Notes: a model not told the origin generated them from the letters alone. Shown: positions 49,399 to 61,168, numbered from the stretch's first letter. The stretch is 64,000 nucleotides of DNA from Margaritispora aquatica (GCA_007644065.1 VJWN01000022.1:496001-560000); one strand, 5' to 3'. Translations and numbers: made by a program.

Positions 49399-51177
49399 AT
49401 GCATTCTCGGACATGGAGGTGAGGAAAGGCGGAAAAGTGAAAGTGAAAAGCGCAAGAACTTCGATGTTTATGTATATATTCTTGGGGATGGACGGTTTTG
49501 GGATCTGGCTACTCATTTGTAGACCAGATCTTGTAGATATTTCTCAGTCTGTCAAATAGATTTTGTCAGCAGCAATTTCTGTGGTGCTACCCACATGGCA
49601 TGACTACTCCAGCAAAGTGAAAGAAAAAGCATGAAAAGTGAGATATAAACAGTGGTCGAAAGATTAGTTGAGGTTGACTGCCTCAAATTCTTGTTGAATA
49701 TACTTCCGACTTCATGAGTGTTCTCGCACTACTGTACTCTGGAGAAATGCGGATGCTTTGGCTTGTAAGCGGGTCGAATTCTCTTGAATTCGTTTGATGT
49801 GGAGAAAGTTCTTGCGTGGCAGCTTAATGAGTTTCCATTGTTTTGCCGACAATAGATTTATTGATACTCTAGATGACTTTTGAAAACTAATATTGAGCCT
49901 CAGAATATGGCTTGTTGTGTATCTAGGAAAGAGACAACAAGAATGTAAATATTTGGACAAGAACTCATATATTGTCTTTTCAAGACTAGCGCCTTGGCAC
50001 ACCGTTTGTACTCACTCCAACATCTTCCCTTATGCAGTATCAACAACGACTTTGCTCAACTGATCTCAAAGGCAATGAGCTGAATGGTGAAAATCGACGA
50101 AATAACTTCATACAGGCGCATCAACTACTCTTTTGGCGGACCATTTGCAGTGTGTTTTGATGCTTCTTCGACCACGACCAACCACCATGTAAGAACAGCT
50201 ACCGCGTAGTTGCAAATCATATCATTTGGCAATTGGCCACTGGGAAGACGAAGAATGTGGGCGGAAAACGTGCTATAGCAGGGGAAGGTTCTGTTCAAGC
50301 CGTGAAGCGTGCAAAAACTCCCCCAGGTAACATTGACGACGCGTCAAGATGGGAAAGGAGCTACACCAAGAAGGATAGCTCAAATATCACTGCAGGACCG
50401 CAGAGAGACTCGCATAATCAGGGATATATCAATCGCCACGAAACATTTGTTGAGCCAGCAGGCGACAGATAAAGACTCGAAATGCAGAAACATTCAAGGG
50501 GAAAAACAAGGGAAAGGAAGCTCCACAGGACCAGGTCGATGGCAGACGATAACAGCGCTATACTATAGTCAAAATTCATTTTCGAATAAACCCCAGCGAT
50601 AGACAGGGAAAGTTCATTGGAGATTTTGATCGGGGATTGAGCAAACTTTGCGACTAAGATAGATTGATGCTCCTTCGAGCCTCATTCAAATGGCAGCCCA
50701 CCAAGCATCATTCGCATTTTCACGAAAAACCAACCTCATTCATCCCAGGCATCCAGCACAAATGTAGGTTCCAATGCAGAACTTTCCGATGGATATGAAT
50801 ATTGAGAAACGACTTGAAGAGCAGGAGAGCAAAATTTCAGTACTACCGAAAAACTCGAGTTGGAACAAGGTGAGCCAGAAGCTTCTGAGAAGACATGGCG
50901 AAGCCGATGGACAATGGGAATATGTCATCAGGTATTCGCTATATTTCTGTTCGATGAGGAGGTGATCCTGTTAAGCTCCATTCTGTGGGTCATCTGTGGA
51001 AAATTCTTATTAACTTTGCACTTCGTATAGCATACATAATAAGCAACTATCCCTGAGAGCCTTGTTTTGACTTTCCACCTTAGTTGATTGTTCGTGGTAA
51101 ATCAGCCAAGATTGGGTTTTCCCGAAGCAAGAGGAAACTTTGGTGGACAGAAGTATCGTGAGTACAAAGTTCACCCA
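49399..51177. other. Intergenic region with unexplained short frames
   Basis: 3' flank of the pectate lyase, then a stretch with plus-strand frames at 50233-50472 (basic, KTKNVGGKRAIAGEG) and 50774-50965 (MNIEKRLEEQESKI, helix-prone). These could be exons of an unrecognised or degraded gene, but I cannot join them convincingly. No repeat or RNA gene is seen. Confidence 0.35.
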
Positions 51178-52399
51178 TCAGCGGAGTTGCTCAACGCGCA
51201 CATGCACATCACTCTTAACGCTGATGCCATTCCCTTCCCATGTAATTTGTCTTTCGTCGTGAGTTGTCTTGTTCTTGGAGTGCAGCTCGATTTCACTGCC
51301 AGTATCTTGCTCGTCGACTTTATCCATCCGGTAAAACCCGTCAGCACGATCTCCCCTGCCAATAACCGTTGCTCTTGAAGCCACAGCAGCTGATAGATGA
51401 ATCGAGTTCTTGCCGCAGTACGCATTCGACGACTGGTTGGGTGTCTCGGTTCCAAAGAAGCGACCGAATATAGGACGTAGCAATGGCAAGCTGCCTGAGG
51501 TTATGCCAATACCAAGCTCGATATATGTCCACATTCCTGGACCGACCTGGGTGACTACTCATTCGTTAGTTAATGATTCGAAACGATAAGGGACAACCTA
51601 CAAGTGAGGTCCTTGACGTTAATCTTCGCGAGAGCAACGAAGCGAAGAATACTCGTCAGGCAAACAAATCCTCCAAGGAGAAACATCCCAACCAACGAGA
51701 TCTTTCTTCTGGTGTTTATTTGCAACTTTAGTATCATGGGAATTGGCAGCGACAGAATTACTAGATCACCAAAGAAGGACAAAACTCCGTTGGTAACGCC
51801 AATTGTGATAAGGGCATGCGGAATGCAATGGCCTAGCTGGTTCTTATTCCAGAAGTATGATACATGCAGACATTGGAACATGTTCGCGTTGAAAGCTGCT
51901 ATTGCCCAACACAGGGTGAACACCCACACCTTTGCTCGCCAGCTGAGACTTTCACAAGGGTTTGGAGGTATTACAGCAAGTGCAACTCTTTTGAAGGTTC
52001 TTTTTGGGAAGAGACGCGTATAGAAGAGTAGTATTGAAGTCTTGACATAAAGTAAACATGGCGCGTTGCCTCTTTGTAGGACGATGAGAGCCTGTCGCCC
52101 TGAATTAGCTTTACTTGCTTCACAGATTGCCTTCACTTACGATATTGAACCTGCGAAATTCTTCGTCGGTGACATTCTTTCGATGCTTTCCCAGACCGAC
52201 TGTTAGACCTGCGCATAGAGTTAGTGCGTGCCAATATTACTTGACCTCTTCAGCTCTTACCATACAACACAGCGCCTGCTGGAATCCAACTGAAGGGGAA
52301 AGCCGGCCCCATGAGCCAGTCTTCCGCTTGCAGTTTGACTCCTAACCGCCTATTCTAGGCAACAGCATCTGGTTCAATGAGAGCGAGTGTTTGTGACAT
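51178..52399 (-). pseudogene. SAT4/PTH11-like rhodopsin-domain membrane protein, damaged
   Basis: The minus strand reads RRLGVKLQAEDWLMGPAFPF then GLTVGLGKHRKNVTDEEFRR, LLYVKTSILLFYTRLFPKRT, NANMFQCLHVSYFWN, LVILSLPIPMILKLQI and VGPGMWTYIELGIGITSGSL, the order and spacing of the fungal rhodopsin-domain family (7 helices). Likely exons are 52399-52262, 52208-52141, 52099-51607 (perhaps with a 45-nt intron inside) and about 51562-51178. Two defects: a TAG at 52355-52357 after 14 codons in the same frame (a different upstream exon using the adjacent CTAG acceptor is possible), and a one-base mismatch of frame between 52141 and 52099 at an otherwise good GTAAGT...TTCAG intron. The family's first helix is also not visible. 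These proteins are often surface receptors or of unknown role. Confidence 0.65.
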
Positions 52400-54176
52400 C
52401 CTTGATCTTAGTACTGTTAATCCGGTTGATGGAACTCAGTGTTTTGTTCTTCGCGGGTGAATAACAATTCGATCCATATCGTGAAGATGGACAGCACTCC
52501 TCTCATGCTACTGAAATACTTTGTCTATAGATTTCGAATAATCTCCCAAGCGGCGAGGAATGTCTCGAGCCCTGGCTCATGAGGATTTGATATTCCTGTT
52601 CTCTTGCTAGGGTTCTTCGCACGCTGGCCGACTCCCTCGTCTACGAGGTCGTTTGCAAGGCTGGAATCTCATTGTTGGTTTAACATCGAAATCGATCTTA
52701 CTGGCAGCCAGGTAATTACCTATTGTGATTGGTATCATCTTGAGACTGACCTTGCCTCCCTTACTAACATTGAAATCTATACGCAAGTTTATGGAGCAGC
52801 TTTCTAGCGGTTTTGCTGTGCCGCAGGCGAGTTTATTTGTGCTGAAATCTCCCAAGGAGACAAATAAGCTGACTAGGTTTAAATCGCTTTAGTGATGGTG
52901 GAGATGTCTCACGTCCATGGGTCAATCTTGTTAACGTTGATTAGACGAACAATCTGGTATAATTCAGAGCATAGCTACATATTGGCATTTGTAGGATACA
53001 TAGAATATCACTGTCCAGAGTTATAGGCAACTAATCCATACATCCCTGCGCCCAACAGAGTCTGAAGTACCGAAGATCCTTATCTCTAGAGTTTGTTCAT
53101 TCGTTCATCTGTTGGTCGAACCTGTTTTAGTCCCTTCCTGCCTTTGCTTATAGCTTCTCCATTTCATCTCATATCAGTCTCCTACCTACGCTACTTTCCT
53201 CGGGATGTCACTCCGCTGCACGGCCGGGAGAGTTTCAATGTTGGAGCAATTGTGCCTATGAGCTTGTCGTTTGCCCCATGTTAATGCATGCAGATGTCAT
53301 CCATGCTCGACAAGCACTACCAAGGGTTGAATGGCTTGCACCTTACGGGAGAAGGCAGACCTTCCGCGAACAAGGGCCGGCACGTACCTTCCCTGTATTG
53401 GAGCTTGGGGTGCTTGTTTTTATTGGCAAGTTGCCTCGCCAAACGTCTTTCCATGTTGAGGACTGTTGGATTTTGAGGATTGTGATGCACAGCCAAGTGA
53501 AGTCTGCGTTTCGAACATCATACTGGCATCATACTGAAAATTCCTCATCATCTACTACTTTACACAAGTGGGTTGCTAGCGTCCAGGAAAGACTTCAGCT
53601 CCCACTAGAGGATGCAACGATATCTCTTGCCCCAAGGTCAAGCAAAACAAATTATCTTCAAGACCGGCTCTCTCTCGAGCAACCAGTTAAGATCAGAGTC
53701 TCGTGTTGGTGGGAATATAAATCTTACAATAATACTATTAAGGACACAGGAGATAACTTCAAGGTAGGTTGGGGTGATCAGTCATGAATTCATGGGTGAA
53801 CTTTCAGATTGCAAAATCTCCTCCCCCACGCTTGACTGCAAGCACCAATGTGTATGCTTGCTTCCAAGAACATGAGATACCAAACAATGCTGCTTTCCAC
53901 CACTGCGCGGGACAAACGCTCTGTCGGATTTGACCAGGGTTGAGATGAAGTTCGAAGCACACTTCCGTAATTGCAGAACTATCTTCGATGACTTGCTCAG
54001 AGGATTGGTGAAGTTATGAACCTTGCTGCAGCGGATAAATACTATGAAGGATGTCGGTCGCTACAAACTATATGCTCCATTCAAGTTTTAATTCTCTCTT
54101 CTAAATATTAGAGATTCTTTCAGGCCTCTCGCAATCTTAAGACAAAGTCAAATCATATCTTTACCTCCAGGTGAAG
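52400..54176. other. Intergenic region, no supportable gene
   Basis: One plus-strand frame of 169 codons (53278-53787) lacks any recognised domain or clear splice partners. The remainder is ordinary non-coding sequence. It may hold more gene remains of the decayed block. Confidence 0.35.
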
Positions 54177-54403
54177 ATGGACGAACTCAAAGAAAAACCT
54201 TCACCCGTTGTGAACGCAATGGACAGTGATTCAACTCCATCTAGTCCGAAGCCGAAGCATGATGGTGCTATTATGCTGGTTCCACGACCGAGTGATGATC
54301 CCCGAGATCCTCTCGTAACTATTCGTTTATTGTAAGCAATACTTTTTGTTAATGGATCGCAGAACTGGCCCATGTCAATGAAAGTGGAGGTTGCCGTTGT
54401 TCT

Positions 54404-54437
54404 CTGTCTTGCAGTCTTTTCTGTCTTGCAGTCTTTT
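54404..54437. repeat. 17-nt perfect tandem duplication
   Basis: Two adjacent copies of CTGTCTTGCAGTCTTTT inside the MFS pseudogene. 17 is not a multiple of 3, so it shifts the frame. Confidence 0.95.
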
Positions 54438-54947
54438 CTGTCTTTGCATCTGCTCTTGCTTAAATGTCAAATCTCAGGCAGCACTTTACAAACAAACCAC
54501 ATGCCATATTGCGTGGCAGGTAGGCATTCTCATCCTCAGTGGTGCGAAATTTCGCTAATTTGCACAGAACTGTGCAGCTTCGGCAGGATTTGCCCCTGGC
54601 GGATTCTTCTTTGCACCAATATCCTTCAAGATTGGCCGAAGTGCTACAATATTCTGGACACTTATTGCTTGTATGTGCTGCCAAGTTTGGGCGGCCGAGA
54701 TAACATACAAAAGCCAGTTCAACCCATTCATTGTCTCTAGATTCTTCTCTGGCTTCTTTGGTGGTGTGACAGGTGTCCTTGGACCCCGAGTTCTGGTGGA
54801 TTTATTCTTCCTCCACCAGAGAGGAAGAGCATTCACGGCTTTCCACTGGTGTCTCAATTTTGGCAGTATGGCAGAGCCTACACTCTCTGCATTTGTTGCC
54901 GCGAATAGATCCTGGACTTTGGAATACTGGTGGACTGTTGGCCTGGT

Positions 54948-54948
54948 N
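54948..54948. other. Ambiguous base (N)
   Basis: The only non-ACGT character noticed in the window. It lies at the point where the MFS pseudogene lacks its central part, so an assembly join or collapse is possible. Confidence 0.9.
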
Positions 54949-55692
54949 CCATGAATGCTTTGACTCCGGTACGTACTTCTTTCAATGGTGACTAGAGATA
55001 AGACTAACGCATCGAAGTCTTTCTCCAGAAGCCTGTCAAGGCTGGCGGGTATGGTTTTAATCTAATTCAAACCGCCTACTGTAAGTTTCTCGCATCATTT
55101 AGACTAGCTTGTTATTCATCATATCATAGTCTCATTCTCACACTGGATTGACATCATCTTCGCCCTTGCATACGGTCACTACGTCTCCGATCGCCTTCTC
55201 TTGTGTCTCTGCGCCCGCCGTTCTAGTATCTGGGCACCCGAATACCGTCTACACGCACATTGGTTTCCAGCACTCATTTGTAATCCGATAGGCCTCGGCA
55301 TCTTCGGGGCAGCATTACAATATCACCTCTCATGGGTCGTTCTCGCTCTTGGAATGGCATTGGTAACTTTTGGCTCCTTAGCCATGATCCCCATTTGCGT
55401 GAATTATATGTGCGAATGTTTTGTTAAACATCCTGCTAAAGCTTCAATCACGGCGAACTGTTTGAGATTACTCTTTGGGTTAACAGTGCCATTCTACATC
55501 AATGAATGGGTAGCGGAAGTTACTGTTGGCTGGGCGTATGGTATGATGTCTTTCTTTGACATCTTAGCTTTTGGATTTGTAGTGCTGCTTATGTGGAAAG
55601 GAAAGAGCATCAGAGGATGGACAGTGGGAGGATTAAACGAGAGTGAGGATGGCGAGAAAGTTATTGATAGCCTGTCTGATAGCGAGAAATGA

Positions 55693-56435
55693 TGCGCATA
55701 TTCGCAGGCACTCTTGGTAGTCGGCAATGGACTAATGCCACTCGCTGGATGAGTGGGACATCTTGTCCGATGTCAACTTTCATTTTGTTGGATACTGCAA
55801 AGCCGCGTAGAAGAGCAGTATTATCACACATGGGGCCCAAATCCTTCTACTACTTCTACTCGGCAGCAGGTTGCAAGGAAAGGCCTGAGACGAGCTGATT
55901 TCTAACTAAAAGATTGCTTCAAGAATGAAACCAGGGTGATAATGCATCAGCATGGGGGAATGCACCTACTGCTGAACCAACACCAATGAACCCCAGTAAC
56001 ATGCATTTCCAAGGTACTTCATCCTTTATTTGAAATGATAACCCATCATTGGATGGATAGATCCTTCCTCCATTGCTTGAGAACTACTCCTAGTCTGGTG
56101 GGTTAAAGTAGGTACTGAATCACTTCCTTTCAAAATCTTCCTCAACCTAGCTCAGAGCTCCTCAGTATTTGAAAGCACCTCTTCTACCGTGAAGCACGGT
56201 ATTAAAAAGCCCTTGAAATCCCTTAAGCACCAATCAGAGTGTTCAACTAAAACTCATCTCGATTGAACTGTTTTGTCCGTACTGTACTAGGTGTCTTACC
56301 ACCTCTTTGACTCTTTTGGTACGGAACTCTTCTATTTCGCTGGCTCCACACTCTTTTATTACGCTAGCTACCAATGTTTTTTGTAGTTCTTTCCTCTAAT
56401 CGTTATAGAACGGAGCTTCATACAGTATCAACGAC
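55693..56435. other. Spacer before the NRPS-like pseudogene
   Basis: Contains the 3' flank of the MFS pseudogene and a CT-rich stretch near 56270-56400 resembling a fungal promoter/leader for the next locus. Confidence 0.4.
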
Positions 56436-59400
56436 ATGGGAGACGCCAGCACCGCTTCTTTGGTAACTGCACAATCACTTGGCTTCCACACTATTGACGC
56501 AATCATCCGAAGTCGAGCTGTGAATGATCATAAAGTTCCATTGGTTGCGTATCCTGGCAACAAGCAGGGTGTGGGTGATTATGAGCATTATGATGGTTAG
56601 TCATTGGACAGACTCATCGATGGAGCCTCGAAGGCACTTCGAAAAGCTGGGTTTGAGCCGGTGGTATATCTGAATTCACCCTTCGAGACATATGTAAGAA
56701 CTAACATTACACACAGTACGGAGAAACAGTCGTAGGTTTCTTGGGTGCTTCTGATTCAGACTACCTCGTCAATATCTTCGCACTTGGACGATTGCGTTAC
56801 ACAACGTTTCGCCTTTCGCCACGCCTCTCACCATATGCTATTGCGAAGCTACTCAGTGATGTCAAGGCTCGCAGACTGCTCTTTGCACCGCATCTTTTAC
56901 TTCTCGCTTCGAAAACCAAACTTGAGTATCAATATCCATTAGAACTCATACCATTCATTCGCCGAGATGTCTACGATAATGCAGAAAATCCCACTCCTCT
57001 ATCTGAAAGAGAAAGAGTCGACCTCATATTTGAAGCACTGAAGAATCTCATCCTGCTTCATTCATCCGGATCAACTGGTCTCCCAAAACTAGCCCACTAC
57101 ACCAATAATCGTCTTCTAGCCACGGTCCTCACTGCGCAGCCATATATCACTTTAACAACATTCCCGCTATTCCATGCTTATGGGTTTGTCACTCTTGTAC
57201 AAGGTTTATGGACGAAGAAGACTGTTTACTTGTTTAACGGACACGTGCCACAAACGCACGTCACAGTCACCAACGCAATCCGAGCGTGTAAACCAGAGAT
57301 TGTAAGTACTGTTCCGTACGTGCTGAAGTTAGTTGCAGAGAAAAAGGAGGGCTTGGATCTACTGAGGGCTTGCCATGCAGTGAGTATCAGTGGGAGTAAT
57401 TTTCCCGATGAGCTAGGAGATTTGTTAGTGAGAGAGGGAATTCACTTTGGGACTGGACTCGGAGCGTGAGTTGAAAATTTATCTTGAAAGACGTCGTCGT
57501 ATCCTAATAGTGGACAGCACAGAAGTTGCGCTGATTCTGACATCGATGAATCGCCCTCGAGGAGACACGACATAGAATTATCTGCGACCACCACCGCACA
57601 TCGCCCCTTTCATATTTATGAAGCCCCTTCCAGGTTCCACAGATCCTATCATTCACGAGTGCGTTGTTTTAGATGGCCACAAAGCGAAAATGAAATCCAA
57701 CTCAATCGATCCTCCAAACTCATACTACACATCCGATCTCTTCATCGCCCACCCCAAAATTCCAAACGCTTGGAAATTCGTTGGACGTCTAGATGATCGT
57801 GTTACGTTGACTACTGGGGAGAAAGTTTTGCTTCTTGCAATCGAGGGGAGAATACTACAAGAAGCTTGTGTAAAGGATGCAGTGGTGTTCGGTGTTGAGA
57901 GAGAAATTCCTGGCCTACTTCTTTTTCGAGCAACGGGTATTGGCTGTAGCGATGAGGAATTCCTGGCCAAAGTCTGGCGCGCGATCGAAGATGCGAATTC
58001 AAAAGCAGAAGCTTTTCGCAATCAGCAAAGATATGGTTGTTATCATGCCACCTGGAGTAGAATTTCCTATCACCGATAAAAGCTCTATCAAGAGAGCGCA
58101 GGTTTATAGGGACTTCGCAATTGCGATTGAGGAGGCTTACGCGAGACTTTCAACTCCTGCAACAGCAAACCTTCATCTTGATATCAGCGAAATGAAAAGC
58201 TGGATTGTGAACAATTTTGCTACCTTGGAGTTGTTTTGAATGGTGAAAGGACTGACTTTTTTGACGCCGGTGTGGATAGCTTGAAGGCGATTCAGATGCG
58301 TAGACTTATTATCCAGAATTTGGAGATGAAACGTAAGGCAACGGAACTACCTAGTATGATTTTGTATGACTGCGGTAATGCGGAGAAGCTTGCTAGAAAG
58401 TTGGTACAGATACGTGATGGCTTAGGGGGAAATGACAAAGAGAGTGACGTTATGGCTCAAATGGAAGATATGATCGAGAGATTTTCTAAGTTCACTCCAA
58501 GATCTGGAACCCAGAGAAAAGAAATCCAGAAGAATGTTATTGTGAGTGACTCTTTGGTAGTGGAGAGGGTATTGGCTGACTTTGCTTTGAAGCTTCCCAC
58601 TGGAGCGACTGGTTCTTTAGGCGCACAGTGCTCTCTAAACTTGTGAGTGTTCCACAGGTATTTAAAATTTACTGCCTGCTCCGCAAGACAAGAGAATTAC
58701 AGAGTGCCCACGAAAAACTCGTGGCATCGATCAGTGATTGAGAATTTCCATGTTCAATCCAGGCGAAAAAGTCGAGACTCTCTTCGGTGTTGATTCCGAA
58801 ACAGAATTGGGACTACAACTGGAGGACTTCCAAAAGATACAAAACGAAGTCACACATATCATTCACTGCGCGTGGAACGTCAACTTTGCTCTTCCAGTAA
58901 CAGCGTTCGAATCTCAATTGAGAGGTGTCCAAAATCTGGTCAAAATATCTCTCATGTCGCCATTTAAAATTTCAGCGAAGTTCTTCTTTTGCTCATCCAT
59001 TGGAGTAGCTATGGCAAGCCCTCGAGGGGAAGAAGATATCTCGATCCCAGAAACACCAACCATAGAGCTATCGTCTGCGTCACCAACTGGCTATTCACGC
59101 TCAAAGCTGGTAGCCGAAAGGATGATCGAGAAAGCCTCACAATAATTTGGCGCAAATGCGACCATATTACGCATTGGGCAGATCATCCCAGCTTCCACAA
59201 CGGGATCGCAGCTTTGGACTCCTACTGAAATGGTTCCTCTGACTGTCCGTTCTGCTTTGTCGACTGGACTGCTGCCTGATGTGCCTAGTCCCGGAGGCGA
59301 TGATAGATGTGCCTGGATCGATGCTGCAACGCTTGCTCAAACTATACTCGATGTTGCTGGGCTTTGCGGAATTGAAAAGCAACCAAAATTACGGTTGGTG

Positions 59401-59721
59401 TACAATCTGGTTGGCCCGAAGAGCATCTCATGGAAAGACGACTTCCTGCCTGCTTTGCGAGAAGCTGGCTTGGAATTCAAAGTTGTTTCTTGGCAATCAT
59501 GGATCTCGAAGCTCAAAGGTGTGAAAGAGAACGATCGAAGCCGTGGACTGCTGAGTTTCTGGGAAGATACCGCGATGGCATTTTCGCCTAGCCGTAAGGA
59601 TGGGATAATTATCTTCGAGACGAAGAGTGCCGAGCAAGTCAGCAACACGTTCGGTCAAGGACAGATTGTGGTAAATGAGAAGTATGTAGCGAAACTCCAA
59701 GCCTGGAGATCTGTTTGGTGA
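56436..59721 (+). pseudogene. NRPS-like adenylate-forming reductase (A-T-R), multiply broken
   Basis: Nearly full length (3.3 kb, about 1030 codons) with domains in the usual order. Adenylation: LHSSGSTGLPK (A3), FPLFHAYGF, and GLGATEV (A5) formed across intron 57466-57517; an intron 56664-56716 is also intact. Carrier: TDFFDAGVDSLKAIQMRR with its phosphopantetheine Ser. Thioester reductase: TGATGSLG, THIIHCAW, and GYSRSKLVAE (catalytic Tyr/Lys). Lesions: TAG at 56598, TAG at 57573 (usual Trp before NYLR), one extra T near 58013-58016, frame changes near 58225, 58625 and 58735, TAA at 59143. Intact enzymes activate a carboxylic acid, load it on the carrier and release it as aldehyde or alcohol with NADPH. 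Here no full protein can be made. The flanking NmrA-like gene and broken MFS suggest a former biosynthetic locus. Confidence 0.92.
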
Positions 59722-60109
59722 TAGACAAAAGTAGTGAAGAGCAGTCTCGAGATTGCAGGATAGAGATAATGTGATCGACTTTGAGATTGATGTCATTTTT
59801 TATACAGCCACTTAAGTCTGAAATTACACTTTATTTCACCCATCTTGTGGTGGTCGTTTGTGAAGTAACAATCTCCAAGAGTAGACTTACATGAGTGAGC
59901 TGATGATTCGAGGCTGTCACATGAAAAATCTAACGATTATGCCCGCGGCTCTCAAAACCAAGGATATACATATCGCTGTGGTGATGTTTTATTTTCGTGT
60001 TACCCCTATTTGAGGTCTGATTCTTTAGTTCACGTCCCAGATCATAGGTTTGCCATTGTGATGGAAATATATGCGGAGTTGCTGATGCACAAAGCTTTTG
60101 CCCCATGAT
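59722..60109. other. Convergent spacer
   Basis: It lies between the 3' end of the NRPS-like pseudogene (+) and the NmrA-like gene (-). No gene is seen. Confidence 0.4.
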
Positions 60110-61168
60110 TCAACCGAAGGGAGTCCATCCACTCTCGACCATGTCCACAGTCCTCTTGGTAGCCACGTCCAAGTCTTCAGTCTCCAGGCCAATCACCGCA
60201 TTATCCAATCTACCCTTGCCCTCATAGTCACCATCACCATTTGGATAGAAGATTCGAGTATACATGGCTCTCGCAAATCCCATCCTATTTCCTGCTCTCA
60301 AATCTTCCAGTCCCTTGGCATATCTTTCCGAAGCAACTTGGTGTTCGATCTCCCAATCTGCATCAGTGGTTCCAATGACACGATGAACACTATCCAGTAT
60401 CTCCCGCTGACTGGTCTTGAAGCTACTGATGTACAATGGCTTGCCATACCAGCTTGACACCGTTGGAGCCTTGTCGTTCTCATCCTCTGGCAAGACCTTC
60501 AGGCTCAAAAACCCGGCAAGTGCGCGACCGCACTGCTGCCAAGTGCTGGTATTGATCATCGTCTTCCCATCATCGAAGAAGACGGCTTTCTTGCTCTTGA
60601 TGTCAATTCCAAATGCAGGCTCGCCAAATGCCACGCTCCACTCATACCAGAACCCACACGTCAACACTGTCCACTGAATCCCAAGATCAGAGATCTCCTT
60701 ACACTTCGCAATACAGCCTGCACCATAGAGATCTTCGTTTGATAGCTTCTCATTCAAGATATCGGCACCGTACGCATTAGGCATGATATGTGTGATGCCT
60801 GCTTTCGCTGCTGCTTGAACTAAGGAAGTATGGACAGTGGGGGGAGTGGGACCAGGAAGAGTGATGACGAGGAAGTCTTGGCCTCTGAGTGCGGAAATCA
60901 AAGCATCTTCATCTTCATAGTTGATACGAAGAACTTTAATTCCTTCTCTGAAAGTGGCCTTGCTTTCAGCACGGGTCATGGCCGTGATGGAATGCTTTCC
61001 GGTTTTGGCAAGCTCTTCAACGAAGTGTCTGCCGACATGACCTCCAGCCTGGAAGATATTAGTCGTTATAGAGATAGTAGCGTTGGAAGAACCTACACCA
61101 ATGATTGCGACTTTACTAATGTAATTGGAGAAGCCTGTTGGCTGATCTTTAGCATATTGAGGCACCAT
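60110..61168 (-). CDS. NmrA-like/isoflavone-reductase-like NAD(P)-binding protein
   Basis: Two exons on the minus strand: 61168-61097 and 61048-60110; 336 residues from ATG 61168 (MVPQYAKDQPTGF). The 48-nt intron (61049-61096, GTAGGT...TCCAG) keeps the frame open if retained, but its removal rebuilds the Rossmann motif VAIIGAGGHVGRHFVEELAK, so it is real. Other marks are ITAMTRAES (beta-2 with Arg for NADP), LVQAAAKAGITHIMPNAYG and a C-terminal substrate region with GFWYEWS. Members are either NADPH-dependent reductases of phenolic and related compounds or redox-sensing regulators. A TATA box lies about 97 bp upstream of the ATG. It is the only intact gene of the 51-61 kb block and may once have served the NRPS-like product. 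Confidence 0.88.
   Translation of the reverse strand: MVPQYAKDQPTGFSNYISKVAIIGVGSSNATISITTNIFQAGGHVGRHFVEELAKTGKHSITAMTRAESKATFREGIKVLRINYEDEDALISALRGQDFLVITLPGPTPPTVHTSLVQAAAKAGITHIMPNAYGADILNEKLSNEDLYGAGCIAKCKEISDLGIQWTVLTCGFWYEWSVAFGEPAFGIDIKSKKAVFFDDGKTMINTSTWQQCGRALAGFLSLKVLPEDENDKAPTVSSWYGKPLYISSFKTSQREILDSVHRVIGTTDADWEIEHQVASERYAKGLEDLRAGNRMGFARAMYTRIFYPNGDGDYEGKGRLDNAVIGLETEDLDVATKRTVDMVESGWTPFG

Larger units (their letters stand above)
54177..55692 (+). pseudogene. MFS transporter (DHA1-like), decayed
   Basis: Recognisable pieces in order: exon 54177-54314 (hydrophilic start ending DPRDPL), 54363-54519, 54568 to about 54968, about 55018-55081 and 55131-55692. Conserved text includes SAGFAPGGFFFAPISFKIGR, FIVSRFFSGFFGGVTGVLGP, FLHQRGRAFTAFHWC, PVKAGGYGFNLIQTAYF and VKHPAKASITANCLRLLFGL, a family often beside biosynthesis genes. 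Damage: a 17-nt tandem duplication at 54404-54437 plus a further one-base loss shifts the frame in the first helix region; about 100 or more residues (sixth helix and central loop) are missing between YWWTVGL and FLQKPVKAGG; and an ambiguous base N sits exactly there (54948). Part of the loss could be an assembly error. The last exon alone (163 codons) is well preserved. Confidence 0.8.

Noticed and set aside
50233..50965. Two short plus frames that might be exons of one gene
   Set aside because: No splice path joining them was convincing and neither matches a known family.
53278..53787. 169-codon plus frame between two pseudogenes
   Set aside because: No recognised motif; may be chance or a remnant, but cannot be supported as a gene.
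60098..60677. Plus frames over the NmrA-like gene
   Set aside because: They are antisense shadows of a clear coding sequence.
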